Below are positions 1 to 5,913 of a stretch of DNA of 9,338 nucleotides, piece after piece. Origin of the DNA: Syntrophaceae bacterium (GTDB lineage Bacteria > Desulfobacterota > SM23-61); NCBI GenBank assembly GCA_003154025.1, contig PMCE01000380.1, positions 1 through 9,338 on the forward strand, given 5' to 3'. The notes below the pieces were generated by a model. That model was not told the origin of the DNA. It did no database searches and was given only the letters and a program-made list of their open reading frames with translations. The position numbers were made by a program, and so were the translations under genes. The number at the start of each line of letters is the position of its first letter. Positions within the stretch are counted from its first letter, which is position 1.

Positions 1-16
1 CCCATCTTTGCCGAGG

Positions 17-949
17 TCAGGAAGTTCTTTGGCAGGTCAGGAGACAGCGGATTCCGAAGGGATAGGCAACCCAACGGCCTAGAGCCAGTTCCATCCGCAG
101 AACGGCTTTGATTAGGCGGCTCTCCTTGGTGGAGCCAATATTTTTGGCCACGATTTCCCTCAGGATTGTTTCCTCTTCGGCGAGATACTTGCGGTTTCGG
201 CGCTTCACCCACCAGAACCCGGGGAAGAGGAAAAAACCCAGGTGGGAATGGGTCAAGATTTCGAACCCTGCGTCGAGGACCAGCTTTTTCAACTGGCCGA
301 AGGAATAACGTCGTTCGTGCATCAGGAGTTTATCGTACGAGTCGTACAGATGGGGGCCGGCCGGCACTTCGATCACCGCAATGCCACCGGGCTTCAGGAT
401 TCGGAAAACCTGGGCCATGGCCGCGGAATCGTCGCGGATGTGCTCGAGCACATTGAGCAGGACGATGCCATCAAGACTCTGATTCGGCAAAGGGCACCGG
501 GTCAAATCAAACTGAAGCAGGGGAAGATCGGGGAGGTCCTGGGCTAGCTGAAGCAGTGGACCGGGCACATAATCTGAACCTATGAGCAGGGCCTCCGGCA
601 TGCTCTGCACAAGCAGGCGGAGGAAAAAACCTGAGGAGCAGCCCGCTTCGAGGATGATCGGCGCTGGACTTGAAGCAAACCTTTTAAGCTGATAAAGCGC
701 ATATTCCCTCGAGGCGACATCGATGGAATGGGTGGCTCCTGCCTTCTCCTCGTGGAAAGCCGTCAAGTCGTCGGTCCAGCCGGAATTTGCGGTTTCATAG
801 AACAAAACAGGAACGGAACATTCGGCCACGCGGAATCCCCTTCCGGTCCAAACAGGTTTTTCTTTCGTATCCGGCAGAGGGGGCCAGGAGTAACTCCGCA
901 AATGCTGCCGATTCGGAAATTCTCCGCCATTTTTATGGCTGGGAACCAT
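17..949 (-). CDS. Class I SAM-dependent methyltransferase, glycan-locus type
   Basis: A 310-residue soluble protein predicted to transfer a methyl group from S-adenosylmethionine. The acceptor is unknown; a sugar or glycan end is plausible from the neighbours. The Rossmann-type core is clear: motif I ILEAGCSSGFF near residues 99-109, the acidic end of strand 2 in GSDYVPG (D126), FDLT (D148), the post-strand-4 motif LLNVLEHI (164-171), and RILKPGGIAVIEVPAG (183-198). A later HERRYSFGQL (211-220) followed by an AGF segment is characteristic of methyltransferases found beside sugar transferases. The C-terminus ends naturally with a short hydrophobic segment, so the gene is complete. The ATG start is chosen because GGAGGT lies 10 bases upstream; the first 30 residues look poorly conserved, so a later start is possible. 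It is separated from the preceding gene by 260 bp and appears to have its own promoter. Fold assignment is sure; the substrate is not known. Confidence 0.9.
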   Translation of the reverse strand: MVPSHKNGGEFPNRQHLRSYSWPPLPDTKEKPVWTGRGFRVAECSVPVLFYETANSGWTDDLTAFHEEKAGATHSIDVASREYALYQLKRFASSPAPIILEAGCSSGFFLRLLVQSMPEALLIGSDYVPGPLLQLAQDLPDLPLLQFDLTRCPLPNQSLDGIVLLNVLEHIRDDSAAMAQVFRILKPGGIAVIEVPAGPHLYDSYDKLLMHERRYSFGQLKKLVLDAGFEILTHSHLGFFLFPGFWWVKRRNRKYLAEEETILREIVAKNIGSTKESRLIKAVLRMELALGRWVAYPFGIRCLLTCQRTS

Positions 950-959
950 TTAGTCCGTG

Positions 960-965
960 ACCTCC
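960..965 (-). promoter_or_regulatory. Shine-Dalgarno site of the methyltransferase gene
   Basis: On the minus strand this reads GGAGGT, a near-perfect match to the anti-Shine-Dalgarno complement, with a 10-base spacer to the ATG at 947-949. It supports that ATG as the start. Confidence 0.65.
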
Positions 966-1024
966 GGATTATGAAACTTTTTTCCGTTAACCCTTGAAAC
1001 TGGGAGCACTGCGTTTGAGATTAG

Positions 1025-1053
1025 AGAATAAGAAGAAGACTATCCCCTGTCAA
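1025..1053 (-). promoter_or_regulatory. Sigma-70-like promoter upstream of the methyltransferase gene
   Basis: On the minus strand a perfect -35 box TTGACA (1048-1053) is followed by a 17-base spacer and a -10 box TATTCT (1025-1030, four of six consensus bases). The predicted start point is near 1018, giving a leader of about 70 bases before the ATG at 949. It lies in the 260-bp gap 950-1209, where no gene was recognised. One minus-strand frame stays open there for about 55 codons, but it has no start, ribosome-binding site or recognisable motif. No convincing rho-independent terminator for the upstream gene was found, so read-through from the operon could also reach the methyltransferase. 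Confidence 0.55.
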
Positions 1054-1209
1054 CAAAAAAGAAAAGTGTCCGCGGTGAACAAAATCTAAGGTCCAATCCG
1101 GCATGGAGGCAAGTGATAGAGTTCGCCCCACCCCCAAACTCCCCATGACAGCCAAAGCCTCGAAATGGTCCTAAAATCCTCGCTCTAAAAACTTGATTCC
1201 CCGAAAGGC

Positions 1210-3429
1210 TCAGAAGGAAAGAACCTCACTTAAAGTGAATGATAACTCACGCCAGTCCGGGGAGGAATGATCTATCTTCTGGGGAACGAACTTTTGAGGG
1301 GAAACAAGTCGGATTTTTGCGAATTGATTCAGGTAACGGTCTTCCAAATTGATTGAAGCTGAAAAAAAACCAGGTTGGGGGATTGAAAAATGGCCCAGGA
1401 TCCGGTCGCCGATTTGGAGGGTAAATCGATAGGGGAATTTATACCCTACATTTCCGGGGATGCTCCCCCGGACCCGAAGCTGGGGCCCGGAGAGAAAAAG
1501 CCCGACTTCCCGTTCATCCGTAACCCAATCAGCGTTGGGGAACGAGGCTCTTGAAGATATTTGGATCCGACCCTCCAGGATGGTGTATTTCTCGCGAGAT
1601 ACCAGAATATGCGAGGGGGAGATATCAAAGGAGAGGCCCATCATATCGTGGAGGGGAATAAACTTCTGGAGTTCCTTGACGCCTGTTCCCTCCATAACCC
1701 GGTTGTCCAAGATAATGAGTCCCTGAAAAATTTCCTGGGTACGATAAACGGGTGGCGATGCATGGGGCCCTCTCGCAAGCCAGGAGGCCTGGTCCGCGGT
1801 CAACGCGAAAATCTCCAGATTTTCACTCCCCGCCAAAAGCTGGGAGGCCCACAAGAATTCAGCTTTTCTCGTCAGGCAGGCAACCCTCCCGTTTTTGGCG
1901 GCGGGATGCAAATCCTGTTCGATTTGGGCACAGGGGTAGTAGAAGGTTTTTTCTGGCAATAAGCGAAAAATTTTGAAGTTAGCGGAAAATAGAAAGAGAA
2001 CCCAAACGAGCAAAGGGAAAAGGAAAATTGCCCTACGCAGGAGGTTTTTCTGCTGCAGGATGGCTGCGCAGAGGATGAGCAGAAGGACATTGGTTGTCTG
2101 AATGTAAAATTTGGTCGCCCCATAATAGTTAGGGTTTCCCGCAAAAAAGGGGAGGAGGTGGAAAAAAGTCAGCAATCCCAGCCATGCCAAAGCCCAGACC
2201 AGAAGACGGTGACCACTCCTCAAAACTTGAAAGGTACAGCCGAGACAATAGACGCATAGCAATAAGAGAGAGAACGGAAACCAGTCTTTATTCAATAGAG
2301 GTTCAGAGGAAAGGTAAGGATGGCGAAGCCCCAAGAGCGAACCCAAGTACCCCATCCAGTCTGGGGATGGCTCGCCCAGAAAATTCCACCCCGCATTGAT
2401 TCGGAGCTGACCCCAGATATGGGAAACCTTTTCTCGAATCAAAAAAGGATGGAGAAAGAGGAGAACCGTGTTCAATTGGATCAACCACTTAAATTGCGGG
2501 AACCATTCCGCCTTTCTCCTCCATTTTGACGCCCAAACGATGGCCTCAGCGATCTTAAAAAAAGGCCAGAATTCCGGGTAGGTCATCAGTAAGTATACGT
2601 TTGCGGACAGGAAGAGAAGGAGGACTCTCCAGGTTAAGCCGGCAAAAGTTTGTAGAAAATAGACATAGGGGAGCAGCAAAAAAAGGGAAGCAATACTGGA
2701 GAGAAAGGAAGAAGAAAAGCTGATCATGTTCGGCGGGAAAAATATTTCGAACACTGCGAGCAAAAGGAAAAGGGATTTTTTGAAAAGCCGATCTCTATCC
2801 CCGATCCATTCCCACAAAAGCCGAAAGAGAACCAAATCGGAAAGGAATCTGAAAAAAGCGCTTGCGACAAGCGATACGGACCAGGGGGCAAGACCCAATA
2901 ATTGCGAGGCATGGACGATAAAAATATCCACCCCGATTCTTGTCCCTCGATGGGTTATAATCCATGGTTGAGCATCGGCAAAAGGATATTTTCCCATTAA
3001 CGCCGAGGCCAGGAGGGAATAATTCAGGTATTCTCCGTTGGACAAGAAGGGGAAATATTCGGTGACATCTTTATGAAAATAGAGCAGCAGGAATCCGGCA
3101 GATGATATGCTGAAAAAGAGGCTCAGGGAAAAAGGTCTATAGTTTTTTTTGGCAATATCCACGATATTCTTGCGCGCCTTCACCAAAACAATGCCGGAAA
3201 TCAAGGCTCCGGCAGACACGAAGGCCGCGGCAGTCCATCCGGGAAGAGATTCAGGGCGAAAATAACCGAAGCAGGTATGAGACAGCACGACAAATACCGG
3301 GTACAAAAGAAGACTTCCCTCGAACAAAAATCTCTCCATCTTCGTTTTTTGAAAGAGCAGATATGTAATTCCAAAGCTGCTCATGAAGCCGGCACCGACG
3401 AGGCTCAGGACGGATAAAAAGGCAATCAT
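1210..3429 (-). CDS. Polytopic membrane protein, GT-C-like, third tandem paralog
   Basis: A 739-residue integral membrane protein of unassigned family. Residues 1 to about 485 contain roughly 12-14 hydrophobic segments. The first extracytoplasmic loop, after about four helices, carries GEYLNY (E133, N136, Y137) and later RIGxxIF (from R164). YPE falls at 284-286 and YGATK at 436-440. Residues from about 490 form a soluble region ending in a beta-rich domain whose last strand holds DWR (D725, R727). The same motifs occur in order in the two preceding membrane genes, so the three are paralogs; this one is the most diverged and has E where the others have D. GT-C-like glycan transfer outside the membrane is inferred, and a polymerase-type role is an alternative. 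A TTG 12 bases upstream (3441) is also in frame, but AAGGA lies only one base before it, so the ATG (spacer 13) is preferred. The gene is flanked by gaps on both sides. Confidence 0.85.
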   Translation of the reverse strand: MIAFLSVLSLVGAGFMSSFGITYLLFQKTKMERFLFEGSLLLYPVFVVLSHTCFGYFRPESLPGWTAAAFVSAGALISGIVLVKARKNIVDIAKKNYRPFSLSLFFSISSAGFLLLYFHKDVTEYFPFLSNGEYLNYSLLASALMGKYPFADAQPWIITHRGTRIGVDIFIVHASQLLGLAPWSVSLVASAFFRFLSDLVLFRLLWEWIGDRDRLFKKSLFLLLAVFEIFFPPNMISFSSSFLSSIASLFLLLPYVYFLQTFAGLTWRVLLLFLSANVYLLMTYPEFWPFFKIAEAIVWASKWRRKAEWFPQFKWLIQLNTVLLFLHPFLIREKVSHIWGQLRINAGWNFLGEPSPDWMGYLGSLLGLRHPYLSSEPLLNKDWFPFSLLLLCVYCLGCTFQVLRSGHRLLVWALAWLGLLTFFHLLPFFAGNPNYYGATKFYIQTTNVLLLILCAAILQQKNLLRRAIFLFPLLVWVLFLFSANFKIFRLLPEKTFYYPCAQIEQDLHPAAKNGRVACLTRKAEFLWASQLLAGSENLEIFALTADQASWLARGPHASPPVYRTQEIFQGLIILDNRVMEGTGVKELQKFIPLHDMMGLSFDISPSHILVSREKYTILEGRIQISSRASFPNADWVTDEREVGLFLSGPQLRVRGSIPGNVGYKFPYRFTLQIGDRILGHFSIPQPGFFSASINLEDRYLNQFAKIRLVSPQKFVPQKIDHSSPDWRELSFTLSEVLSF

Positions 3430-3447
3430 TCTGGGAGTCAAATCCTT

Positions 3448-3564
3448 TTATCGAGTGATGAGTTTCCCAATAGGCCGCCCATCATACCTATAGGGGCGAA
3501 CGGTTCCGCTATCCGAAAAAACGAGAAGGCGCTTTCCCATTAGGGGAAAACCCGGTCTGGGCCA
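3448..3564 (-). pseudogene. Possible decayed 3' end of a fourth paralog
   Basis: On the minus strand this frame encodes a short peptide ending in a TAA at 3448-3450, 18 bases before the ATG of the downstream membrane-protein gene. It includes KRLLVFSDSG and then YDGRPIGKLITR. These resemble two pieces of the C-terminal domain of the upstream paralog, RRLLIRRDGG and GDGRPMLIG, in the same order but with about 33 residues missing between them. An in-frame TAA (3565-3567) precedes the segment, and further upstream the same frame reads FHPGPG, similar to the FxPGPSLP-type motif of the family. The DGRP part is a 14-bp exact DNA match to the end of the upstream gene. A free-standing 30-residue peptide from the ATG at 3538-3540 is possible, but no ribosome-binding site is visible. 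Confidence 0.35.
3470..3483. repeat. 14-bp direct repeat, copy in the intergenic gap
   Basis: The + strand reads ATAGGCCGCCCATC here and again at 3724-3737 inside the 3' end of the preceding membrane-protein gene. On the minus strand both copies are in the frame encoding Asp-Gly-Arg-Pro. It is most simply explained as residual homology between two copies of the same C-terminal domain. Confidence 0.6.
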
Positions 3565-3650
3565 TTAGGAATGGTTTCCAGGCCCGGGATGGAAAAGCCA
3601 AGGAAAACCAGTGCCCATCGGGATGGATTCCTCCGAAGGGCGTTGATTCA

Positions 3651-5903
3651 TTATCTCGCAGATTTTAACGGATCAGACCCGGGAGCATTCATGGCGATTT
3701 TCAATCCCAGGATCCCGATCAACATAGGCCGCCCATCCCCGCTGGGCAGCCTGGCCAAAGTGGGGCGGTCCAAGGGCCGAAGAATAAAGCGGTTCTTGCC
3801 AGACACTACCGGGACGGGGATATTCACCTCGCCCTCCTGGGATAAGGTGATTATCCTTTCAAAGCCCCCATCGCGGCGAATCAATAATCTTCTCTCCCGA
3901 TAATCGGGCAAGCTTGGCCCGGGGATAAAATGCCCTTGAAGTGAAGCCTCTCCGGAACGAAGAGATAATAGAGATATTTCGGAGTCCCCCTTCCCCATCC
4001 AGAAAGCCATCTGTCCTCCCCACTTTTCAACCCCGTTCTCATTCCGGACTCCGGTGATAATGATCCAGTTCTCCGGGGGGATCGCCCACAAGAAATAGGG
4101 GCCTCCGGACCATAAGGCTTTATCCCGAAGGAAGGAAGCGGATAAACCCTCAAGGTCGGAAAGGAAATATCGGGCCTCCGCTAGGTTTATGGGCATGGCC
4201 CGGTCCATGTAAGGAACAACGTGGTTCTGGGCCATGTAGACACGGTATTCAGCCAGGTAGATGGGAACCTCACGCAAAAAATAGACCGCCCATTGATTTG
4301 CCAAGTCATCCTCCACGGCTACAATTACGGAGGAAGATCCTACCACCTTTTTTACTTCCTCCAGCTTCTTGAAGGGAAGAATGGTGTGGGGGTGGGCGTA
4401 GCCAAATTGCAGTACCCGTAAGGCAACGACCACCCAAAAGCATACGAAAAAAAGCCCAAATAAAAACTGAAAAGCTTTCTTACGGCGGGGAAAAATCTCT
4501 ACCCAGAATTGAACCCCGGAAAGCACCGCCCAGCACAGCCCCCACCAGATGGTCAAGATGAACTTATACGCCCCGTAGGAATACTTTGACTGGTAGATCA
4601 TAAAAAATGATAAAAAAAGAAATAAAGCCAATAGAAGGAGCGGCCCCCAGTCTCGGTCCCTAAAAAATTGGATCACCCCCGTCGCCAGGAGAAGAAAAAA
4701 GGCCCAACCGAGGTAAATCCGCCCAGCGCTCCACATTTTTTTCAGATAGGGGGCAAAAGGGCCCGCCGAGCGAACTCCCAGGGAATCATCCCCGCCCAGC
4801 CCCCAAAAGCCTCCTGGTAGGTATTTGGAATCCAGAAGTTCGGGAAAATAACCTTCTCCGGGTCGGGGTCCCTGGACAACTGCCATAGACTGCAATTGAT
4901 TTTCGATAAACCAGACGAGGGTTTTTCCGAAAGGAAGAATGAGCAGAAAGATTACCCCCACGGTGAGGAAAAACAAAGGGGCCCATGACTTCAGAAGATC
5001 CTTTTTCAAGCCAGTCCGGGCCAGCAGGACCAGGGAGGAACCGGCGAGAATAAAAAAAGCCATTTCGGGATAGGAATATAAGATCCCGGCGCTCAGCCCG
5101 CCCAGGACTCCTGCCCACCTCCAGTTTTGGGGGTTCGTAAGGCGGATAACTCCGATAAGAGCGGGCAGAAAAGCCAAGGACAGGGCGGTATCGAAATTGT
5201 TGGCCCAGAGAAGGTTCAAAACCCAGCCGGAGAAAACGCACAAAGCGGCGAAAGTCAGGGTGGAGACTTTTCCCCAGCCTCGGCTGACGGCAAAGAAAAG
5301 GGAAGTGCAAGAGAAGGTGAACAGGGTCCAGGATAGGAAGACTCCGCTGGCCCGTTGGGTGTCTCCGGGCACTCCCATAAGCGGGGAGAGATAGCCCAGT
5401 AGGGAGGCGGATTCGAACCTCCCCACGCTCAAATGGGCGGCAAATTGGTACAGGGGAGCGAGACTTCCCTCTGTCCCCCGGGGATACTCCCATAGGTACT
5501 GCCCGAAGGCGACATACGACCATCCGTCCGGCTTCAGGCTGCCCAAATAGGTTGATAGTCCATACCAAAAGAAAGGAGCCATCAGGGCCACCGGGATGAA
5601 CAGGACAGCCAGGAGAAAGCGCGCTTCGGCCTTCAGGTACCGGCCCCAGACACACCATGCGCCGATGATTCCCAAGACCCCGGTCAGGGTCCAACCTACG
5701 ATGGATATCTGCTTTACGGGAAAATGAAGGGTTACCCCGAGTCCCACAAGAACCGTCCAAAAAGCAGTGGTTAGGGCCGGGGCCAGGTAGAGGGAAAGGC
5801 GGGGTTCGAGACGGATTCCAAGGAGAAACAAAATCCCTCGACCGGTCAATAGGCTCACTAGACAGAGGAACAGATATATGGAAATGCTTTGGACCAAGGC
5901 CAC
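3651..5903 (-). CDS. Polytopic membrane protein, GT-C-like, second tandem paralog
   Basis: A 750-residue membrane protein of unassigned family. About 13-14 hydrophobic segments fill residues 5-497. The loop after the fourth helix carries PDGWSY (D126, S129, Y130), YPE is at 278-280 and YSYGAYK at 441-447. The soluble C-terminal region (about 505-750) starts with an alpha/beta-looking stretch containing EDD (531-533), W538 and YMAQN (556-560). It continues into a beta-rich domain with GPYF (601-604), FWMGKGD (634-640), IPGPSLP (660-666) and a final strand with GDGRPM (D723, R725), then a roughly 10-residue tail. From residue 597 to about 680 it aligns without gaps to the paralog just upstream. 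The start is GTG, with AAGGGG four bases before it and only 10 bases after the previous stop, so translational coupling is likely. A GT-C-like role outside the membrane is inferred. The stop TAA is immediately followed by a second in-frame stop, TGA. Confidence 0.88.
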   Translation of the reverse strand: MALVQSISIYLFLCLVSLLTGRGILFLLGIRLEPRLSLYLAPALTTAFWTVLVGLGVTLHFPVKQISIVGWTLTGVLGIIGAWCVWGRYLKAEARFLLAVLFIPVALMAPFFWYGLSTYLGSLKPDGWSYVAFGQYLWEYPRGTEGSLAPLYQFAAHLSVGRFESASLLGYLSPLMGVPGDTQRASGVFLSWTLFTFSCTSLFFAVSRGWGKVSTLTFAALCVFSGWVLNLLWANNFDTALSLAFLPALIGVIRLTNPQNWRWAGVLGGLSAGILYSYPEMAFFILAGSSLVLLARTGLKKDLLKSWAPLFFLTVGVIFLLILPFGKTLVWFIENQLQSMAVVQGPRPGEGYFPELLDSKYLPGGFWGLGGDDSLGVRSAGPFAPYLKKMWSAGRIYLGWAFFLLLATGVIQFFRDRDWGPLLLLALFLFLSFFMIYQSKYSYGAYKFILTIWWGLCWAVLSGVQFWVEIFPRRKKAFQFLFGLFFVCFWVVVALRVLQFGYAHPHTILPFKKLEEVKKVVGSSSVIVAVEDDLANQWAVYFLREVPIYLAEYRVYMAQNHVVPYMDRAMPINLAEARYFLSDLEGLSASFLRDKALWSGGPYFLWAIPPENWIIITGVRNENGVEKWGGQMAFWMGKGDSEISLLSLRSGEASLQGHFIPGPSLPDYRERRLLIRRDGGFERIITLSQEGEVNIPVPVVSGKNRFILRPLDRPTLARLPSGDGRPMLIGILGLKIAMNAPGSDPLKSAR

Positions 5904-5913
5904 CTTACCCCTT

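Noticed and set aside
1060..1085. GTGTCCGCGGTGAAC-like sequence as an insertion-sequence end or operator
   Set aside because: Beyond the CCGCGG core the arms are not inverted repeats, and no partner end or target duplication was found in the window.
1362..3150. Runs of eight identical bases (1362-1369, 3143-3150) and seven (2557-2563, 2678-2684) in the third membrane-protein gene as phase-variation tracts
   Set aside because: The frame is intact, the runs are short and fit Lys- and Phe-rich codons in AT-rich DNA, and a similar run occurs in another gene (7419-7426).
3481..3486. TATGAT as a -10 box for a promoter of the third membrane-protein gene
   Set aside because: No acceptable -35 sequence lies 16-18 bases upstream, and the bases are explained by the DGRP-coding repeat.
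3516..3549. Hairpin TTTCCC-CTAAT-GGGAAA on the minus strand with a run of six T downstream, as a terminator
   Set aside because: The stem is only six pairs with few G-C, and the T run starts 11 bases after the stem, so it does not fit a rho-independent terminator.
3571..3903. Plus-strand open frame of 110 codons covering the gap and the end of the second membrane-protein gene
   Set aside because: It is antisense to a conserved C-terminal domain and has a basic, low-information composition with no supporting motif.
4786..5760. Long open frame of 324 codons on the minus strand, out of frame with the second membrane-protein gene
   Set aside because: It lies wholly inside a well-supported gene, has an arginine-, proline- and glycine-rich composition typical of an off-frame reading, and shows no family motif.
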